This document shows, one piece after another, positions 1 to 10,422 of a stretch of 64,000 bases of DNA (position 1 is its first letter; every line of letters starts with the position of its first letter). Location: NCBI GenBank assembly GCA_026874595.1, contig CM049320.1, forward strand, positions 11,991,964-12,055,963, written 5' to 3'. Position numbers and translations under genes: made by a program. This DNA comes from Sipunculus nudus. Its lineage: Eukaryota > Annelida > Sipuncula > Golfingiida > Sipunculidae. A model generated the notes under the pieces. It did not search any database. It worked only from the letters and a program-made list of their open reading frames with translations, and was not told the DNA's origin.

Positions 1-577
1 GGAACTAAGGCTAAATGACAGGGGGGAGGGGAGAGTTACTTACAACACCTCTAGATATAAATACAGAATACGGAATTAAAATCAATGGTGCTTACAGGGA
101 CTGGTGGGGGGCAGCATGATCTCAATTAAATGACTTGGATATTGCAACTGAAGCAGCAACAGCAACTGAGTATTATAAAATAAGTGATCCATGGATCAAA
201 ACATTCAGCTTAAAAGCAAGCCATTTTATCCTAACATTCACAACTAGAATTTAATCATCTGAAATTGATGTTGAATTTTAACTTCAGATATGATCTTGAC
301 CTTTGACCTTCTAACACATCACCAAGGTTCTTTCGTAAGTGATAGATGACAAGTTGGCCAAGTGTGTATCAACTAAAAAGTTTCAACCACTTTAGGTGGT
401 ATCGTACAGGGACACCTTAAATTTCCAAGGAACAGACATAGTAACAAGAAAGTACACTCCCCTTTCCTTAACCTTGTGTCCTATTTTTAAAGAAATTATC
501 TTATATCTTACATTTTCAGTGTTTACTATTGTACATGAAGGGATGGATAATATGTGAATTAAAATGCCTTTACTTAC

Positions 578-3500
578 ATAGTCCATGTCACCAAGAAATG
601 GAAATCTCTCAACAAGTGGTTTAACCCTCCCTGCTGGCTGCTTGGTCAACCACTCCCTTCTATCAAGGAAAGTCTCTCGTTGCAGCATTGTCACATGAGC
701 AACATCAGGACTTGGCTTTCGCCACTCCTCTTGGATGGCCTCTTCACATTTCCTCATCTCCTCTGTAGACAACTTTCTAAAGCTTCATATATAAAGTAAA
801 CAATAAATTTCTAAGGTATCCTTATCCTTTTACTAAATCATTAGGAGTTAAAGTAAAAATATACATAAATGACTTCTGTATGTGTCACTGAGATTTTTAC
901 TTCCTGAGAAATATGTACAATAAGTGACCCAGGGGTAATGATGCTCAGCCGACTGACATTTGGATAATATGTCCTTGCACAGACAACCAGGCGGCATCAT
1001 TGTTCATGCATATTAGCTTAAGTTCATCAAGACCCATAAGCACAACAAATTTGATGACAATCAGCCTTTCATGAGGAATCTGGCAATTTGTGTGTATATT
1101 GCATTATTTCTGGGGTGCTCAAATATACCCCAAAACTCTGAGAATATAGGTCACTGTGACCCAATTTCAGGTTTCTGGGGAGAACTTTTGAGGAACTCTC
1201 AGGATGTCAAGTTAGAAGATTCTGGGCCCCATGGTTATGATTTGTGCCCTACTTTGGTATCAAATTTTCAATTATTCTATGGGGTACTTCTGAGCCCCAT
1301 GGCTCGGACAATATGGGTGACAGAGACCTAATTTCAGGTTTCCAAGGAGACTTCTCATGGGCCTCCTAGCATGTCAAGAAAGAAGATTCTAGGTCTAGTT
1401 GTTACTATTTGTGCGCTATTAGCAGATGACGGCATCTTTTAAGGTCACAAAACGGAGAAAAAATTGTAAAAATACAGGTGGCACCACCAATCTGCAGAAA
1501 CTGATGGTACTCTCAATGATCAATATCAATACAAGGAATCATGGTGATCAATGCATTAGTTGTTCAGAAACTTTAGCTTTTGTATCAAATTTTTCATTAT
1601 TCGGGGGGGGGGGGAGGGGGGTACTTCGGAGCCCCATAGCTTGAAGAATATAGGTAACAGAGACCTAAGGAGACCTAAGAGACCAGAGACCAAGGAGATT
1701 TTTAATGGACCTCTATGGATGTAAAGTAAGAAGATCCCAGGTCCAGCAGGTACGATTTGTGCCTTGTGAACGGACAGACAGCCGGACAGCCGACAAGCAA
1801 AGAGTGATCACTATAGCTAAGATGACCTACAGTCAGCTGAGCTAATAAAATGTTATCAGCCAGGTGTTTTTTATTGTATCTTAAAGCATACTGATGAATC
1901 TGAACATATTACATTATTGCATTACAAAGCAGGGAATATATAGATATTTGTGTGTAAAAAATGAAAGCCAGTTAAAACTACAACAAAACATCCCAAGTTG
2001 GAAACAACTGGGTGAAGTTACTTCTAATTTAACTACAATTTGCACTTGCTTTACAAATTAATTTGACACAAAATCATATGATCATATGATATATATTTAT
2101 ATATATACCTTGCAGTGGTTTCCTCATCACCGGGGGTAAATCTTGGTCTTTTAACTGGACCGTGCCTCTTCTCTGGCATGCTCTTCTGCTTTGCCAGAAA
2201 GCGCGCGTTTCTGACTTTTTTCCCCAGTTTTTTCTTCAGTATTTGCTGTAAATAATGGTTAATATTGGATTGTCATATTAACATGATTATTCTACAAATA
2301 CAGGCAATTATTAAAAGCTACCTATACCATTTTTTTTATTACAACACACTTTAACAAAGACTTCTGTACATACAGCTTCTGCAAAGTGATTTTCTGAATG
2401 TCGGCAGCATAGTAATAAAATAAAAACACTATACAAAATTAGAATTAATTTTTACAATACATGCATAAATGTATTGTACACTCTCAGCAATGGCCAGTAT
2501 GCCTTAAAATGTTTTAATTACAGATACATACCCAGGGGTCAACATTTGGTATAGAGCAGCTCACATTTGGATACTTCTTTGCCAGCTGATCCACCATCTG
2601 AAGTAAAGGCACTGAGATATAAATATATATATACATAAACTAAATATTAAGTATTTATGTTTTTTATTTTCAGTCTTAATAAAAAAATATGCCTAGAGGA
2701 CACTTTTAGGCACCTTTCACAAAGAATTTTCCTGTTCCTAAAGCAGTGTTCTCTTTCAGAAGTGGGGGGTTCTTCTGTCACCAGCTATAATATTAACATT
2801 TTTTTTCTTCAAATTTTGATGTTATCTGAAAAGTCCAAACATTTACGTTTGTAACATTATGATATCTATATGATGAAAATATGCACCTATGTTTATATAC
2901 TTGCAAAATATCACTGTTTACTTTTAACTGTCATGATGAAAATCACTATAGTCAGTTTTTGATTCTTTGTTTATAATATTCAATGTTTAAAAAGAAAATA
3001 CAGTGCAATATTTGTCCTGAATACAAATTTTATGATACTTACATCATTGTATGCTGTGGCTGTGTTAAGAATATCTTCACCAGGGAACTTGGTTAGGTAG
3101 AAGTAAGCAAGTTCTGACACCATCTCTTTCAGAACATCTTCAAATTGGTTATTGGCCAATTTGTCCTCAACATAATTAGAAAAACATGGTGGGATAGGCA
3201 CAGTGTAGATTCCTACAATGATAAAGAGTAGTAAGACTGAGGTGTAAATTCATTTTTTACAGTATAAATATGAAAATTACTTGCCCATTGAAAAGCTAAT
3301 AAATCAATGCCCATGACAGAGTTATGCAACCCATTTTAAAGATAATTTTAAAGAAATTTGCAAGATTTGTAGCAGCCACAAATTAATATGGAGTATATGA
3401 CAAAGCCTCATTGATTTATATCATATTTACTAACTTAACATGTACATTGTCCATAACATATAAATTCATAGTCATAAATGTTAACACTGCACCCACCCAA

Positions 3501-6500
3501 TCCTCCTTTCAGATCCTGTATTCATATCTATGACCTGACACTGTCAATGAAGGGCTTTGAAGATAAAGACAATTTTATAAAGTTTGTCCTCGTGTTCTTG
3601 AATGTACCTACTTTTAAGCTTTCCTTCAGCACCTGACAGTTCATCCTGCATGCATGAACTACTGGAGGAACTGCCCGAAGGGGTGGGTGTCAAGGGTTCC
3701 TCAGCTATGGACACAGTTTCCAGACTAGATTCCCTCTGTTCTTTGACAGTGCCTTGGTCATATTTGGGGGGCATCCATGTCTGGTCCTCCTCCAGTAACA
3801 TTAACAGTTGGTCACTAACATCTTGCAGAACATCTTCTTCTACCTCACAGCCCTCTTGTTCAGTTACCACCTTGCAACTTGTTATCCCCAACTTGACATT
3901 TGCTGTTACAATAAATGTAAAATTTCACAATTAAGATATATTATCGGTATATATTATGGGTATTGAGGTAAGATATTCATCATTAGGTACAAGTTTTAAA
4001 ATCTCACAAGTGGCTGACCATTCAATAATGCACAGAACACCATAAGATAGTAGAAATATTACTCAGTTTGATAATCAGGAGGGCAGTTCAATGCCCTAAT
4101 TCTTTGATCTTTTAACCTCATAAATGATTGGATTCTTCATCTTCATTTTAATGCACAATATATTGTGTTAATATAATATAAGTTTCTTACCTTTGTTCAG
4201 AAGTTCCTCCAGGTTTTCCGCTTTAATGAGTTTTCGGCTTCCAGCATTTCTCGAAACATCACATACTTTAAAGAGCGGCATTTCTAGAGTACTGTTAGGG
4301 GCAAATTAGAAAATTAAATTATTGGAAAGTTTTTTGTTTATGAATTGATAGGGTGGGTTTTTGTTTCCATTCATTAAAATTTAAAAAAAAAGCATTGGTA
4401 TCAAATGGAATAGAGAAAATATTTATTTATTTATAAATCAGAGGTCTCATTTAAAAAATGCTAAATGGAAATTTAGAAAGTTGACCTTACTGATATTTTA
4501 AATCAAAAGAATAAGAAATGAGCACCATATTTCTATAAAAAAATTGTTTAAAAATGCTTTAAATCCTAACCATGGACTACATTACTACATCTAAGAAATG
4601 GTAAGGATCTCTGAGAAAAAAAAAAACTGGGTCATTCACATTCAGATTGATGGATATCACATTTACATTATACTAAATTTATTTCATTTTCATTAAATGG
4701 TTCTGCAAAGTGGGTTGCTCTTAACATGATATATGACTGACCATTCAGTAGATACATGTCATGTGGTTTTGTGAATGTCATCTCTGTTTGTTTGACACAA
4801 CTTAATACACCAGATGTCTCTACCTCATAAGAATTTAAGTGATCATTAAAACTTAATATATTCATGATATCTACAATAAGATATTTACTCTGCCTAAATA
4901 CTAAAATGTCTAGTATTTTGGCAAATTTTGGTGTTTCAGCAACTCCATCAAATCCAAGAACCAACACCTTTCCTTTCCTATACATATATCCATGAACTGA
5001 CATATAGTCAACCTGGTATGCCACAGGAGCCTCCTCATCAACTGTAACATCCATACTTGCAAGAAACTGGGGATAGACTGTTGATATTAGCACTTCATTG
5101 CCTTCTGGAACTTCATCACCTGAGTAAAGGAAGTTTTGAGAAGTCCCAGCTGAAGCACTTTGTTTGTAACACATCCATAATTGGTGTTTGTTAGCAAGAC
5201 TTAACGGTAAGTTCTTGAAGTTGCTGATCTTGTGTCTTTTAAAAAAGCTATGCTTTGCCTCAAAACGCATGCACCAATGATGCCTGAGAGGTCCAAATTG
5301 TTCCATTTGTCTTGGTAAATGTATTAAGTAATGCATTTTTGGAATAAATCCTGCTTTTGGATATAGATGTTTGAAACTTTTTAGATAGTCACAAATCAAG
5401 TTGGACAAATCACAAGCTGTTTCATGGGATACATACGGGCTCGTACTGATAAGAGTTATCTGTAACAATCTCAAAATATTTTTCCATCTCAAGTCTCCAT
5501 ATGGTATTCGGGAGCCAATCATAAAAGGAAGAAGACAAAACAGAGTGTACATGGATGCAGCAGTCTGTTTAAAAACACCTTTGTTCTTTATATGCTGAAC
5601 CTCTATAGGCTCAGGTTTGGACTTCTTATCTTCTTTTGAATAAGGAAAAGAATTGATTCTTGAATTCAGCCATTTCAGATTAAAAAATCGTTTGTTTTCA
5701 GTGCAATAAAACAGAAATAACTTAAGTTCATGCCTGACTACACCTTCAAGGAGTATATGCATGGGGTCCAGTACAAGACATAGAGGAATTTCTGTCCCTG
5801 AAATTTGTAATAAGGGGCTTGACGAATTTATACCCCATTGCCTGCTCCAGAAAATTCTGTTTGCCTTTGAATTTTTTACACGTTCTAATATATCACATCT
5901 TTGTTTGTGAACCTGTGGTTTTCTTACCAATTCTTCATTATGTGTATACACAGATGATATCTCTTCCCTGGATATATCACAAATCCTACAACATTTGAAG
6001 GCAAAGGCTACCCCTTCCTTGAAACCTCCAATCCAGTTTGATGCTAAAGTATCACAGGGTACAATTACAATATTACCAAAAAGAACACGTTCCATTCCCT
6101 GAATATTAAATTTTATACCAACTGTACTCAATTTATTGACTGTTGTTATGAAATCACATAGAAGATTTTGCACACCAAATGCTTTAACATCATTTGTTCG
6201 AGCTATGGCTACCAGCTGTATTGCTGACAACTTTGACCTGAACATAGGAGGGATGTTTCCTATAGTGAAGTAAAAGAGGCACAATTTATGTTTCTTCACA
6301 TGGCTGCCTAAAGGGTTGACTACTTCTATATCATCTGTACTTAAAAATATTTGTAATGCATTTGGGTTGGTTTGAAAAAGAGGATGACGTTTTAGGTATG
6401 TACCATCACAAACATCATGCATATATTCATCCTCACTAAAATGTGGGGTTGTGATGAACTGTGTAACTTCAGGCATGCACATAAGTTTTTCTAATGTATC

Positions 6501-7385
6501 ATATAATGGAATGAAGCATCCAGTTTTTTTCACCTTCTTTGGTTTTCCATTAACAATGGAAGTTTTGGTACCCAGAACTACTTGCACTGGGGAAACAAGA
6601 TTTAAATTTGATTTGTAACTTTTCACCCTTAAAAAATCTGTTTTGAACTCTTTCAAATGTGTCTCACTTGGAATATTATCAACTATACAAGTGGGAAGAT
6701 TGAGCTCAGTTAGTTTTGCCTTTATCTGGGATTTGAGAAGATGAGTATGCTGATCAAGTAAAATATCAACAGAAGAGGCAAGACTTGAAACAGCAGATTT
6801 TGGAAGCCCAGAACTAGCCTCCAAAGACAGAAAAAAATGTGTATTCCAAATGACCTTTTGCCTGACTGGGTCAATGTCATCCTCATCAGAATCACTTTCT
6901 ATGTCATCTTGATATGTCTCATTGGAAGGCTGATCATTTGACTGATCATATGTGACAATTTCATTATCATTCAATCTATTTTTACATTCAGATTTATGCT
7001 TTCTGATCATGTGCATCTTATAGGCATTCCAGCTCTTACTACTGTATGCACAGTTCTCTATATTACAAAATACTTTGAAATTTGGGTCATGTTTATGAAA
7101 ACGAATGATATGATTACAATATTTATAATAGTCATTACTTTGGAAGTAACACATGCTACACATAAATTTTGCCATATTCTACAGTTATATATATAGTTAT
7201 TACTGAAGCAACAATACTGGAAGTAACTTTAAAACCAAAAGATTTTCAAAAGTTTCTATGACCTAACAAAAAATCATGATATTTTCCCCATGACTCTGGG
7301 TAGTTAATTGCAAATTGTGTTACTCCAAACACTAAACTTAGTCTTAAGTGATTTGATAATTTAAAAAGACTTACATGAGAGACAT
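578..7385 (-). CDS. SAMD3-like protein, second gene of the EnSpm element (7 exons, 3' partial)
   Basis: Exons read from GT/AG signals: 7385-7375 (ATG start, 11 nt), 4291-4191, 3902-3612, 3212-3043, 2597-2532, 2245-2109 and 776-578. All phases agree and they sum to 975 nt, or 325 codons, ending at a GTAAGT donor at 577; the rest is outside the window. Without the tiny first exon, translation could begin at the in-frame ATG at 4281 (MPLFKVCDVS...). The product has an acidic, Ser-rich linker (exon 3902-3612). A block LVxxLAKKYP-like/VDPWQILKKKLGKKVRN follows across exons 2597 and 2245. It ends with METF-like 'LQRETFLDRREWL...VERFPFLGD'. This arrangement resembles the non-SAM part of the proteins annotated in fish and invertebrates as SAMD3-like; no SAM domain is seen in this part. 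No enzymatic function is claimed. The transposase ORF lies inside its first coding intron (7374-4292). Confidence 0.68.
923..1850 (+). mobile_element. Hairpin-ended repeat, family I (HINE/pearl-like), copy a
   Basis: It begins with a decayed version of the family start (AAGTGACCCAGGGGTAATGATGCTCAGCCGA). It ends with the family hairpin TAGCTAAGATGACCTACAGT + CAGCTGAGCTA, then A-rich sequence (1813-1850). Inside are about two units of the same ~340-bp minisatellite seen in copy e (ACAGGTGGCACCACCAATCT at 1477). It lies in the intron between SAMD3-like exons 2245-2109 and 776-578, so it arrived after that intron existed. Confidence 0.65.
4668..7175 (-). CDS. TNP2-like (EnSpm/CACTA) transposase with N-terminal C2H2 fingers
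   Basis: An uninterrupted 835-codon ORF, the longest in the window. Residues 6-27 (C-x2-C-x12-H-x4-H) and 37-60 (C-x4-C-x12-H-x4-H) form two C2H2-like zinc fingers, probably for DNA binding. An acidic stretch follows at about 75-102. The core has the TNP2-family landmarks: STDDIEVVNPLG at about 279-290 (first acidic site), VPCDTLASNWIGGF at 372-384, a CCRICD cysteine cluster at 395-400, LVLDPMHILLEG at 467-478, and KMHYLIHLP (613-621) followed by GPLRHHWCMRFEAKH (628-642), which carries the conserved E and H. Expected role: binding the element ends and catalysing cut-and-paste transposition in the nucleus. The ORF is complete with no frameshift or stop, so the protein may be functional. Family call is from motif recognition; a domesticated copy is possible. 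Confidence 0.85.
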   Translation of the reverse strand: MAKFMCSMCYFQSNDYYKYCNHIIRFHKHDPNFKVFCNIENCAYSSKSWNAYKMHMIRKHKSECKNRLNDNEIVTYDQSNDQPSNETYQDDIESDSDEDDIDPVRQKVIWNTHFFLSLEASSGLPKSAVSSLASSVDILLDQHTHLLKSQIKAKLTELNLPTCIVDNIPSETHLKEFKTDFLRVKSYKSNLNLVSPVQVVLGTKTSIVNGKPKKVKKTGCFIPLYDTLEKLMCMPEVTQFITTPHFSEDEYMHDVCDGTYLKRHPLFQTNPNALQIFLSTDDIEVVNPLGSHVKKHKLCLFYFTIGNIPPMFRSKLSAIQLVAIARTNDVKAFGVQNLLCDFITTVNKLSTVGIKFNIQGMERVLFGNIVIVPCDTLASNWIGGFKEGVAFAFKCCRICDISREEISSVYTHNEELVRKPQVHKQRCDILERVKNSKANRIFWSRQWGINSSSPLLQISGTEIPLCLVLDPMHILLEGVVRHELKLFLFYCTENKRFFNLKWLNSRINSFPYSKEDKKSKPEPIEVQHIKNKGVFKQTAASMYTLFCLLPFMIGSRIPYGDLRWKNILRLLQITLISTSPYVSHETACDLSNLICDYLKSFKHLYPKAGFIPKMHYLIHLPRQMEQFGPLRHHWCMRFEAKHSFFKRHKISNFKNLPLSLANKHQLWMCYKQSASAGTSQNFLYSGDEVPEGNEVLISTVYPQFLASMDVTVDEEAPVAYQVDYMSVHGYMYRKGKVLVLGFDGVAETPKFAKILDILVFRQSKYLIVDIMNILSFNDHLNSYEVETSGVLSCVKQTEMTFTKPHDMYLLNGQSYIMLRATHFAEPFNENEINLV

Positions 7386-8537
7386 TTTCTATAGCATGCT
7401 GATAAAATTTCAAAACTTCCAAATAAGGGTATTCAGCACAAAGTCAGCATCAGCAACAACTGATAACAGTTCAATGTACCTTTTGCATAGAGTGGACTGC
7501 TAAGTCATACTCCATTCATATCCGGTGTCTTGTTTTGGGATTTTTCTTATGCATGTTTACATTTCTTAACATAATTACAGATAATAACACATGGAATTCA
7601 ATACATAATATGATGTCAAATAATTATTAAATCCATAAACTTAGTTGTCATACATGGGGCTATATGTTTTGCTGTACTATCTTATAATCATTTTCTTAAT
7701 TAAATACAGAATTTTTATACTGTTTTAATATATCTGAAGTTTTTAATTTGTGGGTATAACCTAAATTAGGTTTATCATATATATTTATACAATATTATCC
7801 TCTTGTAAGAGGTTTGTTGAACAGATAAGTCAGGCCCTGGCACATAATAACAAGGAGAGACATCTGGTGCTTTAAATGGACCCCACTTGGGGAAAAAACC
7901 TAGTATGGTAAAAAAGGTAAAAAAACACTAAAAATACACATGTAACATCAATTTACAATATCAAAATACTAACAGATACACTATCATGGAGGAGCAGAGG
8001 GAAGGATGGTGGGATAAGATTCCAAGTGAACCAGGCAGCCGAAAGAGGCCACAACAGTGCTGGGTGACCTTTGACTTTGTCAGGGCTGCTACCTGATAAT
8101 GGTACCTTGTTGCACTTGGTTAAGTTATGCGGGGGTTACCAGACAAGCAAGTGTCTGGTCACAAGGCCACAGACACAGACAGGGTATACATGCTTATATG
8201 TGGTATTTTATTACTGGTATTGGTAAACATAGGAAAAAAGGGGGGGGGGGGCAAATGCCATGGCCAATTTGATATGTTTTCATAAAAAATACTTTGCCAT
8301 AAAGACAAAAAATGCTTTAAAGAATGCAAAGCTAATATATAAAATTTAATACAACTTGTATTACAAGTGATACAGTTAATCAAAGTTCCCAACCGACAAC
8401 TCCCATGCATTTGCTTGCAAACAAGGCGTTAACCCTGTAATGCCATGGTATGTGTTAACAATTAAGGACATATCTGAATGGATCAGGAGAGTTCACGCAT
8501 ATCAAACTCTTATTTATTTTAAAAAAATGTTACTTAC

Positions 8538-8720
8538 ACCAAATTTCTGTTAATGCGGATACTTTGCCCCTTCACAGACTCATAGATTATGACAGCAATG
8601 CGTAACGACGAACTTCGTGTGGTGTCAGTTGCATGGCATGCAGACGGCTGGCGAGGAATGGCGGGATAAAACAGTCACGTGGTCTATGCGATAGACTTGC
8701 ATCACCTCATATACGCTCAT
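8538..8720 (-). promoter_or_regulatory. Probable promoter/5' noncoding exon of the EnSpm transcripts
   Basis: A CpG-containing patch in an AT-rich setting (8560-8720) on the minus strand ends in a strong splice donor, GTAAGT, at 8537-8532. Reading the exon gives only a short upstream ORF that closes before the donor, so it looks noncoding. A second donor lies at 7374 just after ATGTCTCTCAT; splicing that 11-nt coding start to the acceptor at 4292 keeps the SAMD3-like frame open. A transcript that retains this intron would instead carry the transposase ORF. The transcription start is not determined. Confidence 0.4.
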
Positions 8721-9150
8721 GATGGCTCAATTAAATATGTAAACACTTCAATTTCTTGCAAATCAATGTTACTTGATGACTTTCTTAAGTTACAACAATA
8801 TACAATCAAAAATTTAAGTACAGGGACCGAGCTGTAAATTTGTCAAACGTTTGTTAAGAGCTACAGTGGGACATGTCTAGAACTTAGAAGTAGTGTCCTG
8901 TACCGTAGTGTACATTACTCATTAGTATTTCAACTATGCTACTATATAGGCCTGTTGCCTGGTACGCAGGGCATGATGCAGATCTTATTATGGGTTCCAT
9001 TCAAATCACTATTTTTTTTAATTAAATTACTTTATTATACAATGTTGATAGGGACCACAACCCCGATCCCAAATTTTAACGAGGGCTTTTGTTGTTTGTC
9101 TACCGATAGACGGGTACCAGTCTACTACTCCATCACATGACCCGTGAGTG

Positions 9151-9685
9151 AAGACACGTCTGTCTTTCAGTAACTCTGTAATAAGACGCACGTGTCTTTA
9201 GATCTTAAACATGCAGAACCTATATTATATTTTATCATTTTTACGGAAATACATTTTATCAAATAGAAAATATATGTTGCTGGGATGTGAGTTTTGTACA
9301 TATATAGGCCTATAGGCCTATATTAAACCTGCAGACATGGTACCTACGTCATCAGGACTTACATTTTTCGGTAGCCTACGAACAAAATTCATATATTGAA
9401 ATAAAAAAGTAAGCATACATGGCTTATTTCAAACTGAGGAGAAGGTGAAATCATATTTGAAGATTCATATAATTGTGAATATTTATTCCATGCACGGGCT
9501 TTACCATAGGCCTATGCATCTAGTAAAGACATGTCTCGTGTCTTTACATAAAGACGCCAGTGTCTTTGTCCAAGACACACACGACTTTCAAAAAACATAT
9601 GTGTCTTTTATAAAAACCATAATGTTTAACCAAAGACAGACGTGTCTTTGTAAAGACACTAGACATGTCTCAAATTTTTACAGTG
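9151..9685 (-). repeat. EnSpm 5' terminal inverted repeat and subterminal repeat array
   Basis: The outermost sequence on the minus strand is CACTGTAAAAATTTGAGACA from 9685. Copies of AAGACACGTCTGTCTTT-like palindromes occur at 9151-9167, 9183-9201, 9525-9546, 9550-9568, 9571-9586, 9631-9649 and 9652-9670. Clusters of short subterminal repeats are the usual binding sites for the second EnSpm protein (TNPA in maize). The spacing is irregular and both orientations occur because the core is nearly palindromic. Confidence 0.7.
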
Positions 9686-9689
9686 TAGC

Positions 9690-9763
9690 AAGCCTCCAGT
9701 GGAAGTAGAAATAACTTGCATGGGTTGACAGTTTCTGCCCATCCACCATATGTTACAGTGATG
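9690..9763 (-). other. Probable 3' UTR abutted by the EnSpm insertion
   Basis: This short interval lies between the proposed stop codon of the unknown small gene and the outer end of the EnSpm element. Another reading frame across it is open to the element boundary (ORF 9670-9876), so an alternative is that the transposon interrupts a coding exon. Confidence 0.3.
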
Positions 9764-10351
9764 TTACAGTCCCCATCTTGAACATTCACAGGTGTTGGAG
9801 ATCTCTTTCCCTGCATACAAAATAATAAACAGAAAAGAGAGATTGTAAATGTAAGAAACATGAGAGAAATATGCAAGAATATAGTTCAGTGCAATTATCC
9901 CTTTAATTTTTATATTTTTTTTAGATTTTTTTCAAAGTCTGACGCTCTATCAATTTACATTACAGAAAATAAGCTTTTGTTCTTTATCACAAAATTTAAA
10001 CAATAACTACAAAAATAGTTTTCTTATGGTCAATGAGTGAAAATAATTAAACATTATTATATCAAATACTAGTATATCTTTACATTTACATTACAGACAA
10101 TAATTGGCCAAGATTTTGTTTTATCTCCACAAAAATTAACAATTTCAACATTTTTCTTGATATATGTATTTACTTAAAAAAGGTTAAAACTATCTTTAAT
10201 ACTTGCTGAATATATTAACACAAATATAATAGTTTTGAAAGAATTACCTCTCCTCCATCTGCAATCCCATATTATCCTTGCATTCTCCAAACAGTGAAGG
10301 CAGTATCCTGTATATAGGAGCTTTGCTTCTGCAAATACAAATGCACAGACA

Positions 10352-10422
<71 letters not shown>

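Larger units (their letters stand above)
1..9685 (-). mobile_element. EnSpm/CACTA-type DNA transposon, 5' end and both genes, 3' end outside window
   Basis: On the minus strand the element begins at 9685 with CACTGTAAAAATTTGAGACA, a CACTG-type EnSpm terminus. It is followed for about 530 bp by short palindromic subterminal repeats of the form AAAGACAYGTCTTT. Two genes follow in the same orientation: an intronless TNP2-like transposase ORF (4668-7175) and a spliced SAMD3-like gene whose exons bracket it (7385 to 578). The second gene is still open at a splice donor at 577, so the 3' terminus lies left of base 1 and the target-site duplication cannot be checked; the right flank after CAGTG is TAG. 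A hairpin-ended repeat (923-1850) has inserted into one of its introns. Known: EnSpm elements encode a TNP2/TNPD-type transposase plus a second protein. Inferred: that both genes here belong to one element. Confidence 0.75.

Noticed and set aside
3602-3934. 110-codon + strand ORF
   Set aside because: Antisense shadow of SAMD3-like exon 3902-3612, which has matching splice sites and phase.
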